64,000 bases of DNA. Origin: Streptomyces sp. WMMC940. GTDB taxonomy: Bacteria > Actinomycetota > Actinomycetes > Streptomycetales > Streptomycetaceae. Where the stretch lies: assembly GCF_027460265.1 (NCBI RefSeq), contig NZ_JAPZBC010000001.1, positions 5,188,001-5,252,000 of the forward strand. Reading direction: 5' to 3'. The notes beneath the pieces are model-generated. The model did no database searches, was not told the origin of the DNA, and saw nothing but the letters and a program-made list of their open reading frames with translations. Both the position numbers and the translations under genes were made by a program. Each line of letters begins with the position of its first letter. Position 1 is the first letter of the stretch. This document shows, piece after piece, positions 25,826 through 34,381 of this stretch.

Positions 25826-26788
25826 ATGACGGAGTCGGCACACCCTCGCGAGTCACTGGCCCCGAACCCGCTGCCCCTCGACAGCACCGCGCAGATGCTC
25901 ACCCGCATCACCGCGCAGCTGGGGGCACAGCTCAGTCATGTCCAGCTCAACGGAGTGCGCAGGCCCATGAGTTCTTCCAGCCTCTCGTCCGCCGCCGCGG
26001 GCGACCCGTTCACCGCCCGGGCGGCCACCCCCGGGCCCGCCGACGCCGGCCCCGTACTCGTCGCCGTCGCCCACGGCAGCCGGGATCCCCGTGCTCTGCG
26101 GACCGTCATCCGGCTGCTCGACCGGGTGCGTGAGCTGCGCCCCGCTGCCGACGTGCGGCTCGGACACATCGAGCTCGACGAACCGCTGCTGCCGGACACC
26201 CTCGCCGGTCTGTGCGGCCGCGAGGCGGTGCTCGTTCCGCTGCTTCTCGGCCGGGGCTTCCACGTCAAGCACGACATCCCCGCCGCCGTCGCCGCCGTGC
26301 CCGGGCTCCGGGCCCGGATCGCCCCGCCGCTCGGTCCGCACCCCCTGCTCGTCGAGGCTCTCCACGACCGGCTCGTGGAGGCCGGCTGGTGCGGTCCGGA
26401 GGACGGCGGTCGCGGCGCCGGGGTGGTCCTCGCCGCCGCCGGATCACGCGACCCCGCGTCGTCCGCCGACGCCCGCAGCACCGCGGCGATGCTCGCGGAG
26501 CGCCTCGGGGGGGTGCCCGTCCTCCCCGCCTACGCCTCCGCCGCATCGCCCACCGTTCCCGAGGCGCTGCGCGCCCTGGCCGCGCGCGGCCGGCACCGGG
26601 TGGCGCTCGCCTCGTACTTCACCGCGCCCGGCAGGTTCGCCACGGCCTCGCGGAGCGCCGCGCCGTGGGTGGCGGCCGCGCCGCTCGGTGCCCACCCCGC
26701 GCTCGCCCGCCTCGTGCTGCAGCGTTACGACGAGGCCCGGCAGGCCCCGTACGCGCCGACCGACCCGCGCCGGCTGGTCACGGTCTGA
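25826..26788 (+). CDS. CbiX/SirB-type sirohydrochlorin chelatase
   Basis: A 320-aa protein with two CbiX-like halves. The first (residues ~75-180) has VLVAVAHGSRDPRALRTVIRLLDRVRELRP with the metal-binding His and LVPLLLGRGFHVKHDIPAA with a second His. The second (~195-310) begins GVVLAAAGSRDPASSADARSTAAML, where the His is replaced. Such proteins insert Fe or Co into sirohydrochlorin. With nasA and nirB close by and the same promoter design, siroheme supply for nitrite reductase is the best guess. The N-terminal 60 residues are variable. Start at 25826 chosen over upstream frames because it follows the shared promoter spacing. Confidence 0.85.
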   Translation: MTESAHPRESLAPNPLPLDSTAQMLTRITAQLGAQLSHVQLNGVRRPMSSSSLSSAAAGDPFTARAATPGPADAGPVLVAVAHGSRDPRALRTVIRLLDRVRELRPAADVRLGHIELDEPLLPDTLAGLCGREAVLVPLLLGRGFHVKHDIPAAVAAVPGLRARIAPPLGPHPLLVEALHDRLVEAGWCGPEDGGRGAGVVLAAAGSRDPASSADARSTAAMLAERLGGVPVLPAYASAASPTVPEALRALAARGRHRVALASYFTAPGRFATASRSAAPWVAAAPLGAHPALARLVLQRYDEARQAPYAPTDPRRLVTV

Positions 26789-27282
26789 GTCACGCCGGCG
26801 CCGCGGCCGGTGCCCGCGGAGTCCCGGCGCTCGTGAGGCGGGCCTGGGTAACCGGGTGGTCGTGAAATCCTGCATGCCCGCGGAGTCCGGTTGACCGTGG
26901 AGCACTGGGTGCCCGCGGAGTCCGGGCGGCCGTGAAGTCCTCCGTGTCCGCGGAGTCCGGGCGGCTGCGGAGCCCCGGGTGCCCGGGAGGCCCTCCGCTC
27001 GCGGAGTCCCGCCGTCGCGCCGTCCCGCGACGCCCGACGCGGCCGCCGCGTCGTCGGTGTCGGGCTCGGGGTCGGTTCGGCGACGCCCGGCGCGCGGTCG
27101 TCGGGCTCGGGGTCGGCGTCGGGCTCGGGGTCGGGGTCGGCTCGGCAGTGTCCGGGCACGCCCGGAGCGAGGTCGGCCCCCGGCGTGCGACGGCACACCC
27201 GGACGCCGCAAGGCGGTGCCCTCCGGGCGGACGGCACCGCCTTGCGGACACGGCCCCGGCGACTGCCGTTACCGTCGGGGGC
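26789..27282. repeat. Repeat-rich gap before dgt
   Basis: No gene is supported. 26811-26970 holds four copies of tgcccgcggagtccgg (starts near 26811, 26875, 26910 and 26945). 27057-27150 is a gtcgggctcggg repeat tract. A 15-bp perfect hairpin follows at 27206-27247. Confidence 0.75.
27206..27247. terminator. Perfect 15-bp hairpin just upstream of dgt
   Basis: CCGCAAGGCGGTGCC (27206-27220) pairs perfectly with GGCACCGCCTTGCGG (27233-27247) around a 12-nt loop. No T-tract follows on either side. Streptomyces terminators often lack one, but an operator role is also possible. It ends 35 bp before dgt. Confidence 0.5.
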
Positions 27283-28635
27283 ATGGAAGGCACCACGGGC
27301 GACCGCACCGAACACCGCGCGCATCCCTGCGACCCCTGCGAGTACGACGACGCGGCCACCGCGCGCTGGGCCCCCGAGCCCGACAAGCGCCCGGGCCGCA
27401 CGGCCTTCCAGCGCGATCGCGCGCGGGTGCTGCACTCCGCGGCGCTGCGCCGGCTCGCGGGCAAGACGCAGGTGGTCACGCCCGGCTCGCGCAGTGCCGC
27501 CTGGGACCCCAGTCCCCGTACCCGGCTGACCCATTCCCTGGAGTGCGCCCAGGTCGGCCGGGAGCTGGGCGCGGCGCTCGGCTGCGACCCGGACCTGGTC
27601 GAGGCCGCCTGTCTCGCGCACGACCTGGGACATCCGCCCTTCGGGCACAACGGCGAGCAGGCCCTCAACGAGGTCGCCGAGGACTGCGGCGGCTTCGAGG
27701 GCAACGCCCAGTCCCTGCGGCTGCTCACCAGGATCGAGCCGAAACGGTTCGTCCGCTCCGGCGCGGTCACCTCCGCTGCCCCAGAGTCGGGCGGCGAGCT
27801 GATCAGCGTCGGTCTGAACCTCACCCGGGCCGCGCTCGACGCGGCCACCAAGTACCCCTGGTCCCGGGGAGGCCACCCCACCGACCCCGGCTCGCCGAAG
27901 TTCGGTGTGTACGAGGACGACCTGCCGGTCTTCGCCTGGGTACGGGAGGGCGCCCCGGTGTACCGCACATGCTTCGAGGCCCAGGTCATGGACTGGTCCG
28001 ACGACGTGGCCTACTCCGTCCACGACTTCGAGGACGGGCTGCACGCCGGCCACATCGACCCGAACGTGCTGCTGTCCGAGACCGAGTGCACGGAGATCTG
28101 GGCCGTCGCCATCGGCCGCTACGTCCCCGAGGAGACCGATCCGCAGGCCCTCGCGGACGCCCTCGAACGCCTCGTCGACCAGGAGTGGTGGCCGCACGGC
28201 TACGACGGCTCGGCCGTCGCCCAGGCCCGGCTCAAGGACGCCACCAGCCAGCTCATCGGCCGGTTCTGCCTGGCCGCCGAGGGCGCCACCCGTCAGACGT
28301 ACGGCACCGGCAGGCTCACCCGGTACGCGGCCGAGCTGGTCGTCCCGGAGGAGGCCCGCCTGGAGTGCGCGGTCCTCAAGGCGATCGCCGACCGCTATGT
28401 GATGCAGCGCGCGGAGCAGGAGGCCCTGCGCGCGGACCAGCGCGTCGTCGTCGCCGAGCTGGCCGAGGCACTGGCCGCCCGGGCGCCCGAGGGGCTGGAC
28501 CCGCAGTTCCGCGCGATGTTCGACGGCGCTCCCGACGACCGTGCCCGCAAGCGGGTGATCGTCGACCAGATCGCCTCCCTCACCGATGCCTCCGCCCGCG
28601 CCCTGCACCACCGGTTGCGCCCGCACGCCCGGTGA
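27283..28635 (+). CDS. dgt: Deoxyguanosinetriphosphate triphosphohydrolase-like protein
   Basis: A 450-aa HD-domain dNTPase. N-terminal [41 protein letters not shown], then the HD metal site in [18 protein letters not shown], and [19 protein letters not shown]. The C-terminal helical part includes [30 protein letters not shown]. These enzymes hydrolyse dGTP (and other dNTPs) to deoxynucleoside and triphosphate. The gene lies upstream of dnaG, an arrangement common in actinobacteria and consistent with a DNA-synthesis theme. The ATG lacks a clear Shine-Dalgarno sequence; TACCGT seven nt upstream could be a -10. Confidence 0.95.
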   Translation: MEGTTGDRTEHRAHPCDPCEYDDAATARWAPEPDKRPGRTAFQRDRARVLHSAALRRLAGKTQVVTPGSRSAAWDPSPRTRLTHSLECAQVGRELGAALGCDPDLVEAACLAHDLGHPPFGHNGEQALNEVAEDCGGFEGNAQSLRLLTRIEPKRFVRSGAVTSAAPESGGELISVGLNLTRAALDAATKYPWSRGGHPTDPGSPKFGVYEDDLPVFAWVREGAPVYRTCFEAQVMDWSDDVAYSVHDFEDGLHAGHIDPNVLLSETECTEIWAVAIGRYVPEETDPQALADALERLVDQEWWPHGYDGSAVAQARLKDATSQLIGRFCLAAEGATRQTYGTGRLTRYAAELVVPEEARLECAVLKAIADRYVMQRAEQEALRADQRVVVAELAEALAARAPEGLDPQFRAMFDGAPDDRARKRVIVDQIASLTDASARALHHRLRPHAR

Positions 28636-29130
28636 CCGCGGCGGCCGTCCGGCCCGATCCCGCCCGCCACGGTCCCGCCGCACGCTTGCCGGCCGTGTCC
28701 ACATCCGCCTCGGGCACCGCCGTCGCGGGCGACCCGCACCGCTTCGTCGAGGACCCGGGTGTACACCAGCAGGTCCACCTGGTGTGCCCGCCCGGTCGCA
28801 CCGGCGGTGCGACCTCCGGGTCGGACCCGCGGCGGCCGTCCGGCCCGCCTGCGGACGGCGCCGTACCGCCGCGGTCTCGCGCACGGCGGTGCGGCCTCCC
28901 GGCGGTCCCGTGCGGACGCCCCGTACCGTCAAGGTCCTCCCGCACGGCGCTGCGGCCTCCCGGTCCGGCGATCACGGGGTCCGGAACCAGCCGTTCCGGT
29001 ACGCCCACCGGAGCGCCCCCTCTTCCGCCATCACGCTCTGTGCGGGACGCTCGCAGGAAGGCGGCGTAGCGTGCTGTGTCGTCCCGGAGGACACCTCCGG
29101 GACCCCCGGCCGTGAACAGGGAGGCAACAA
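28636..29130. other. Gap between dgt and the FAD reductase
   Basis: About 495 bp of very GC-rich sequence without a convincing gene. Near the end it contains a perfect 10-bp hairpin (29081-29103) and the ribosome-binding site of the next gene. Confidence 0.6.
29081..29103. promoter_or_regulatory. Inverted repeat upstream of the FAD reductase gene
   Basis: GTCCCGGAGG-aca-CCTCCGGGAC, a perfect 10-bp repeat with a 3-nt centre, 27 bp before the GTG start. It could be an operator or a 5' mRNA hairpin close to the ribosome-binding site. Confidence 0.5.
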
Positions 29131-30399
29131 GTGGTCGACGCACATCGGACTTTCGTCATCGTGGGCGGGGGGCTCGCCGGGGCCAAGGCGGCGGAGACCC
29201 TCCGTGCCGAGGGCTTCACCGGCCGGGTGATCATCATCGGTGACGAACGCGACCACCCCTACGAGCGGCCGCCCCTCTCCAAGGGCTATCTGACCGGCAA
29301 GGAGGAGCGCGACGCCGTCTTCGTCCACGAGGCCGCCTGGTACGCCCAGCACGACATCGAGCTGCATCTCGGCCAGACCGTCACCGCCGTCGACCGGGAG
29401 GGCCGGTCGGTGCTCCTCGGCGACGGCACCACCGTCCACTACGACAAGCTGCTCCTCGCCACCGGCTCCGAGCCCCGCCGGCTCGAGGTGCCGGGCACGG
29501 ATCTGGCCGGCGTCCACCATCTGCGCAGGCTGGCCCACGCCGACCGGCTGCGTCAGGTTCTGGCCACTCTCGGCCGTGACAACGGCCATCTGGTGATCGC
29601 CGGGGCGGGCTGGATCGGCCTGGAGGCCGCGGCCGCCGCCCGCGGCTACGGGGCCGAGGTCACCGTCGTCGAGCCCGAGCCCACGCCGCTGCACCAGGTC
29701 ATCGGCCCGGAGCTGGGGCAGCTCTTCGCCGATCTGCACCGGGAGCGCGGCGTCCGCTTCCACTTCGGCAGCCGGCTCACCGAGATCGTCGGGCAGGACG
29801 GCATGGTGCTCGCCGCCCGTACCGAGGACGGCGACGAGCACCCCGCCCACAGCGTCCTCGCAGCGATCGGCGCCGCCCCGCGCACCGGCCTCGCCGAGGC
29901 CTCCGGACTGGCGCTCGTCGACCGCGAGCACGGCGGCGGCGTCGCCGTGGACGCGTCCCTGCGCACCTCCGACCCGGACATCTACGCCGCGGGCGACATC
30001 GCGGCCGTGCACCATCCGCTGCTCGGCGTCCGGCTGCGCGTGGAGCACTGGGCCAACGCGCTGAACGGCGGCCCCGCCGCCGCCCGCGCCATGCTCGGCC
30101 GCGAGGTCTCCTACGACCGGATCCCGTACTTCTTCTCCGACCAGTACGACCTCGGCATGGAGTACTCCGGCTGGGCCCCGCCCGGCACGTACGACCAGGT
30201 CGTGCTGCGCGGCGACGCCGGGAAGCGCGAGTTCGTCGCCTTCTGGCTGAAGGACCGGAAGGTCCTCGCCGGGATGAACGTGAACGTGTGGGACGTCACC
30301 GAGGACATCCAGGGCCTGATCCGTTCCGACCGCGCCGTGGACACGGACGCCCTCGCCGACCCGGGCACTCCGCTCAGCGCTGTCCCACCCGCCCCTTAA
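29131..30399 (+). CDS. FAD/NAD-dependent ferredoxin (rubredoxin) reductase-like protein
   Basis: A 422-aa flavoprotein of the oxygenase-coupled reductase type. FAD motif FVIVGGGLAGAKAAETLR, YERPPLSKGYLTG, NAD motif LVIAGAGWIGLEAAAAARGYG and SDPDIYAAGDIAA are present. A C-terminal reductase domain follows (RIPYFFSDQYDLGMEYSGWAPP, FVAFWLKDRKVLAGMNVNVWDV). Such enzymes pass electrons from NAD(P)H to a [2Fe-2S] ferredoxin, for example for P450s. No ferredoxin gene is adjacent. GGGAGG sits seven nt before the GTG. Its TAA stop forms part of the putative dnaG -10. Confidence 0.92.
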   Translation: MVDAHRTFVIVGGGLAGAKAAETLRAEGFTGRVIIIGDERDHPYERPPLSKGYLTGKEERDAVFVHEAAWYAQHDIELHLGQTVTAVDREGRSVLLGDGTTVHYDKLLLATGSEPRRLEVPGTDLAGVHHLRRLAHADRLRQVLATLGRDNGHLVIAGAGWIGLEAAAAARGYGAEVTVVEPEPTPLHQVIGPELGQLFADLHRERGVRFHFGSRLTEIVGQDGMVLAARTEDGDEHPAHSVLAAIGAAPRTGLAEASGLALVDREHGGGVAVDASLRTSDPDIYAAGDIAAVHHPLLGVRLRVEHWANALNGGPAAARAMLGREVSYDRIPYFFSDQYDLGMEYSGWAPPGTYDQVVLRGDAGKREFVAFWLKDRKVLAGMNVNVWDVTEDIQGLIRSDRAVDTDALADPGTPLSAVPPAP

Positions 30400-30402
30400 G
30401 AT
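30397..30402 (+). promoter_or_regulatory. Putative -10 element for a leaderless dnaG transcript
   Basis: TAAGAT lies six nt upstream of the dnaG GTG, which would place the transcription start at the start codon. No Shine-Dalgarno sequence is seen, and the TAA is also the stop codon of the preceding gene. The -35 region is weak. Confidence 0.5.
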
Positions 30403-30408
30403 TTACGC

Positions 30409-32316
30409 GTGGCGGGAAGGATCAATGACGACGACGTGAAGGCGGTGCGGGACGCGGTCCCCATCGACTCCGTCGTGTCCGAGTACCTCCAGCTGCGCAA
30501 CGCGGGCGGCGGCAACCTCAAGGGCCTGTGCCCGTTCCACGACGAGAAGTCCCCGTCCTTCCAGGTCAGTCCGAGCAAGGGCCTCTTCCACTGCTTCGGC
30601 TGCCAGGAGGGCGGGGACACCATCACGTTCGTGATGAAGGTGGACCATCTGTCGTTCTCCGAGGCGGTCGAGCGCCTCGCCGCCCAGGCCGGCATCACCC
30701 TGCGCTACGAGGAGGGCGGGTACAACCCGGCCCATCAGCGCGGCGAGCGCATCCGGCTGGTGGAGGCCCACCGGATCGCGGCCCAGTACTACGCGGAGCA
30801 GCTCGACGGCGCGGAGGCCGAGATCGGCCGCAAGTTCCTCGCCGAGCGCGGCTTCGACCAGACGGCCGCGCAGCACTTCGGCGTGGGCTACAGCCCGGCC
30901 GGCTGGGACCACCTCACCCGCTTCCTGCGCGGCAAGGGGTTCTCGGACAAGGAGCTGCTGCTCGCCGGGCTCTCCCAGGAGGGCCGCCGCGGCCCCATCG
31001 ACCGCTTCCGCGGCCGGCTGATGTGGCCGATCCGGGACATCTCCGGCGATGTCGTCGGCTTCGGCGCCCGCAAGCTCCGCGACGACGACAACGGCCCGAA
31101 GTACCTGAACACCCCCGAGACCGCGATCTACCGGAAGTCCCAGGTGCTCTACGGCATCGACCTGGCGAAGAAGGAGATCGCCAAGTCCAGCCGAGCCGTG
31201 GTCGTCGAGGGGTACACGGACGTGATGGCCTGCCATCTGGCGGGCGTCACGACGGCGATCGCGACCTGCGGCACCGCCTTCGGCGGCGACCACATCAAGA
31301 TCCTCCGCCGGTTGCTGATGGACAACGGCAGCGCCAAGGTGATCTTCACCTTCGACGGTGACGCTGCGGGCCAGAAGGCCGCGCTGCGGGCCTTCGAGGA
31401 CGACCAGAAGTTCGCCGCTGAGACCTTCATCGCCGTAGCCCCGGACGGTATGGACCCGTGCGATCTGCGGCTCGCCAAGGGCGACGAGGCCGTGCGGGAA
31501 CTGGCCGAGCCGCGCAACCAGCTGTTCGAGTTCGCGATCCGGCAGATCGTGAGGACCTACGACCTGGAAACCCCGGTCGGCCGTGCCGCCGCGCTCGACG
31601 AGGCGGCGCCGATCGTCGCCCGGATCAAGAACAGCGCCTCCCAGCACGAGGTGGCCGTCCAGCTCGCCGGACTGCTCGGCATCCTCGACACCCAGTTCGT
31701 GGTCCGCCGGGTCGCCCAGCTCGCCCGGTGGGCACGCGAGCGGGGGAGCGGCGGAGGCCCCGGACCGGCCCCGGCGCGCCACACGCAGGCGTACGACACC
31801 GCGCGCCCCTCGTCACGGCCCAGCGGGCCGGCGCTCAATCTGCGCAGCCCGGCCCACCGCACCGAGCGCGAACTGCTGAAGCTCGCGCTCCAGCACCCGG
31901 AACTGGTCTCGCCGGCCTTCGACGCCTACGGGGCCGACGAGTTCACGGCCCCGCCGTACGCCGCGGTGCGCCGGGCGATCGCCGACGCGGGCGGCGCCGA
32001 GTTCGGCGTCCCCGATCCGCCCGCCTACCTGGCCCGCGTCCGGGAGGCCGCGCCCGACGACTCCGTCCGCGCGATGGTCACCGAACTCGCGGTCGAGGCA
32101 GTCCACTCCAGGACCGTCGACGAGGGCTACGCGGGCGTCCAGCTCGTCCAGGTCCGGCTGCGCGCCGTCGACCGCCGCATCCGCGACGTCCAGGGCACCC
32201 TCGCGCGCCTCGGCGCCCACGCCGACCCCGAACAGGCCGCCGCCGTGCAGAACGAGCTGTGGGTGCTCCAGCAGTACGGCCAGTCGCTCCGCAACCGCGG
32301 CGCGGACGCGCTGTAG
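30409..32316 (+). CDS. dnaG: DNA primase DnaG
   Basis: A 635-aa replication primase. Zinc-binding domain with C41, H44, C62, C65 (CPFHDEKSPSF...HCFGCQ). Catalytic core: GFSDKELLLAGL, RGRLMWPIRDISGDVVGFGARKL, then TOPRIM VVVEGYTDVMACHLAG and FTFDGDAAGQKAALRAF. The C-terminal helicase-binding domain is linked by a Gly/Pro-rich stretch around residues 443-475. Length is standard. GTG start with no ribosome-binding site, probably leaderless. It lies between the FAD reductase and hrdA, the latter separated by a repeat region. Confidence 0.97.
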   Translation: MAGRINDDDVKAVRDAVPIDSVVSEYLQLRNAGGGNLKGLCPFHDEKSPSFQVSPSKGLFHCFGCQEGGDTITFVMKVDHLSFSEAVERLAAQAGITLRYEEGGYNPAHQRGERIRLVEAHRIAAQYYAEQLDGAEAEIGRKFLAERGFDQTAAQHFGVGYSPAGWDHLTRFLRGKGFSDKELLLAGLSQEGRRGPIDRFRGRLMWPIRDISGDVVGFGARKLRDDDNGPKYLNTPETAIYRKSQVLYGIDLAKKEIAKSSRAVVVEGYTDVMACHLAGVTTAIATCGTAFGGDHIKILRRLLMDNGSAKVIFTFDGDAAGQKAALRAFEDDQKFAAETFIAVAPDGMDPCDLRLAKGDEAVRELAEPRNQLFEFAIRQIVRTYDLETPVGRAAALDEAAPIVARIKNSASQHEVAVQLAGLLGILDTQFVVRRVAQLARWARERGSGGGPGPAPARHTQAYDTARPSSRPSGPALNLRSPAHRTERELLKLALQHPELVSPAFDAYGADEFTAPPYAAVRRAIADAGGAEFGVPDPPAYLARVREAAPDDSVRAMVTELAVEAVHSRTVDEGYAGVQLVQVRLRAVDRRIRDVQGTLARLGAHADPEQAAAVQNELWVLQQYGQSLRNRGADAL

Positions 32317-32476
32317 TCCGCACGCGCACAGGCGGGACGCGCAGCCCGGAGTCGCACGGTCCGCATGCCGCAGCCGGGCCGGCCCCTGGGGGCGGGCGTC
32401 CCGTGCGGGCCGCAGCCCGGACAGGTGCACGGTTGGGACGCGCTGCGCCCGGACGCGCGGCCCGGAACCCGGCCCG

Positions 32477-32632
32477 CATGCCGCAGCCCGCCTCCGCAGC
32501 CCGGAACCGCACGCCCCGCATGCCGCAGCCCGCCTCCGCAGCCCGGAACCGCACGCCCCGCATGCCGCAGCCCGCCTCCGCAGCCCGGAACCGCACGCCC
32601 CGCATGCCGCAGCGGCCTCCGCAGCCCGGACG
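32477..32632. repeat. 42-bp tandem repeat, three identical copies plus a partial
   Basis: Units 32477-32518, 32519-32560 and 32561-32602 are identical and start CATGCCGCAGCCCGCCTCCG. A shortened fourth unit follows to about 32632. The 42-bp length is a multiple of three, but no start codon or ribosome-binding site supports translation. The whole gap 32317-32912 holds no other supported gene. Confidence 0.95.
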
Positions 32633-32912
32633 CCCCCGCACCCCGCCCCCGTACCGGCCTGCACGCCGGTAACCGCGCGGTCACGGACCGGACGCAAAAA
32701 GTCACCGCACGCCCCTCGTGGCGGTGATGTGTCGTACCCCACACTGGGGTGCGGTGCCTGAGTCCCCGGAGCGCGGCCGGTCCACGACAGGTGGGCCACT
32801 CACCCCCGCGGATCCGCTCATCGTGTACGGGACGGACAGCGGCCCGGCCGCCGTCCCCGTCCCGCTGCCGCCTGCCCCCCAACCGGCAGCACCCAGCCTG
32901 GAGGTCGCTCCC

Positions 32913-34073
32913 GTGCAGACCCGGACCCTGACCGAAGCCGAACCGGTCGCGGCGGTCCCGCCGCAGAGCCGGGCGGCGCACCACCCGGAGAACGAGCCCC
33001 CGCCGCTGCCGGACGTCATGGCGGCCGAGGACGGCCCCGGGGCGGCGGAACTGCCCGAGCCGCCCGCGTCGCTCGACACCACCGGGACTCAAGAGCTGCC
33101 CGAGCTGTCCGAGACGCCCGAGCCTCGCGGGCCCGCGGCCCGCACGGACACCGGCGGGGCCGGCCCGTCGTCCGACCTGTTCCGGCAGTACCTGCGGGAG
33201 ATCGGGCGCATCCCGCTGCTCACCGCCGCCGAGGAGGTGGAACTCGCCCGCCGCGTCGAGGCGGGCCTCTTCGCCGAGGAGAAGCTCAGGCGCACTCCCG
33301 ACCTGGACTCCCAGCTCGCCCTCGACCTCGACCGGCTCGTCGTCATGGGCCGAATGGCCAAGCGCCGGCTGATCGAGGCCAATCTGCGGCTCGTGGTCTC
33401 CGTGGCCAAGCGCTACGTGGGCCGCGGGCTGACGATGCTCGACCTCGTCCAGGAGGGCAACCTCGGACTGATCCGCGCGGTCGAGAAGTTCGACTACGCG
33501 CGCGGCTACAAGTTCTCGACGTACGCGACCTGGTGGATCCGACAGGCCATGTCCCGGGCCCTCGCCGACCAGGCACGGACCATCCGCGTGCCCGTCCACG
33601 TGGTGGAACTCATCAACCGCGTCGTGCGGGTCCAGCGCCGCATGCTCCAGGAACGCGGCTACGAGCCCACCTCCGAGGAGGTCGCCGCCCAGCTCGACCT
33701 CGCGCCCGAACGCGTCGGCGAGGTCCTGCGGCTCGCCCAGGAACCGGTGTCGCTGCACGCGCCGGTCGGTGAGGAGGACGACGTCTCCCTCGGCGACCTC
33801 ATCGAGGACGGCGACGCCGCGTCACCCGTGGAGTCGGCCGCGTTCCTGCTGCTCCGGGAGCACCTCGAAGCCGTTCTCTCCACGCTCGGTGAGCGTGAGC
33901 GCAAGGTCGTCCAGCTGCGCTACGGACTGGCCGACGGCCGGCCCCGCACCCTGGAGGAGATCGGCCGGATCTTCGGCGTCACCCGGGAACGCATCCGCCA
34001 GATCGAGTCCAAGACGCTCGGCAAGCTGCGCGACCACGCCTACGCTGACCAGTTGCGCGGCTATCTGGACTGA
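32913..34073 (+). CDS. hrdA: Principal-type RNA polymerase sigma factor (HrdA-like)
   Basis: A 386-aa sigma-70 family group 1/2 factor. A poorly conserved acidic/Pro-rich N-terminus is followed by region 1.2 ([31 protein letters not shown]). Region 2 has [62 protein letters not shown]. Region 3 and region 4 follow ([46 protein letters not shown]). I choose GTG 32913 because GGAGG lies eight nt upstream; an open frame reaches back to 32718. Position beside dnaG and before the ABC pair matches HrdA of S. coelicolor as I recall it, so the symbol rests on synteny. Confidence 0.9.
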   Translation: MQTRTLTEAEPVAAVPPQSRAAHHPENEPPPLPDVMAAEDGPGAAELPEPPASLDTTGTQELPELSETPEPRGPAARTDTGGAGPSSDLFRQYLREIGRIPLLTAAEEVELARRVEAGLFAEEKLRRTPDLDSQLALDLDRLVVMGRMAKRRLIEANLRLVVSVAKRYVGRGLTMLDLVQEGNLGLIRAVEKFDYARGYKFSTYATWWIRQAMSRALADQARTIRVPVHVVELINRVVRVQRRMLQERGYEPTSEEVAAQLDLAPERVGEVLRLAQEPVSLHAPVGEEDDVSLGDLIEDGDAASPVESAAFLLLREHLEAVLSTLGERERKVVQLRYGLADGRPRTLEEIGRIFGVTRERIRQIESKTLGKLRDHAYADQLRGYLD

Positions 34074-34297
34074 GCGTCGCCGTCGGAGGGCCCCTCGGCG
34101 GACCGCGCGTCGCGCGCGTCCATGCCCGCCCCGATGGCGACGCCCAGCCCCATGCCCAGCCCGATGCCCAGCCCCACGTTGTCGAAAGCGAACCCGATCG
34201 GGACCCCGAAGGCCATGCCCAGCGAGATCCCGAGCGCCACCCCCGTGCCCGACTCCTTCTCCATCCGGTCTCCCCGCTCCCCGTCGTTCCCCGTCAT
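34061..34297 (-). CDS. Small glycine-zipper protein, hypothetical
   Basis: A 78-aa protein with an 18-residue charged N-terminus (or a start at Met12, 34264). A long Gly/Ala zipper follows ([21 protein letters not shown] and [21 protein letters not shown]), likely two hairpin membrane helices. The Gly-every-fourth-residue spacing suggests tight helix packing. No function known. Its 3' end overlaps the hrdA 3' end by 13 bp in convergent orientation. Directly upstream lies a duplicated 36-bp repeat. Confidence 0.7.
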   Translation of the reverse strand: MTGNDGERGDRMEKESGTGVALGISLGMAFGVPIGFAFDNVGLGIGLGMGLGVAIGAGMDARDARSAEGPSDGDAQSR

Positions 34298-34306
34298 GCC
34301 CGTCGC

Positions 34307-34378
34307 TCCCGTCGTCCGCCGTGGGGCCGCGCCGCCCGTCGTTCCCGTCGTCCGCCGTGGGGCCGCGCCGCCCGTCGT
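34307..34378. repeat. 36-bp direct repeat, two tandem identical copies
   Basis: 34307-34342 and 34343-34378 are identical, starting TCCCGTCGTCCGCCGTGGGG. They fill the gap between the glycine-zipper gene and the ABC transporter stop. Confidence 0.95.
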
Positions 34379-34381
34379 GCG

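Noticed and set aside
32477..32632. The 42-bp array as a CRISPR or as a coding 14-residue repeat
   Set aside because: There are no spacers between units, so it is not a CRISPR. There is no start codon or ribosome-binding site and the frame is an extension of a dnaG shadow, so coding is not supported.
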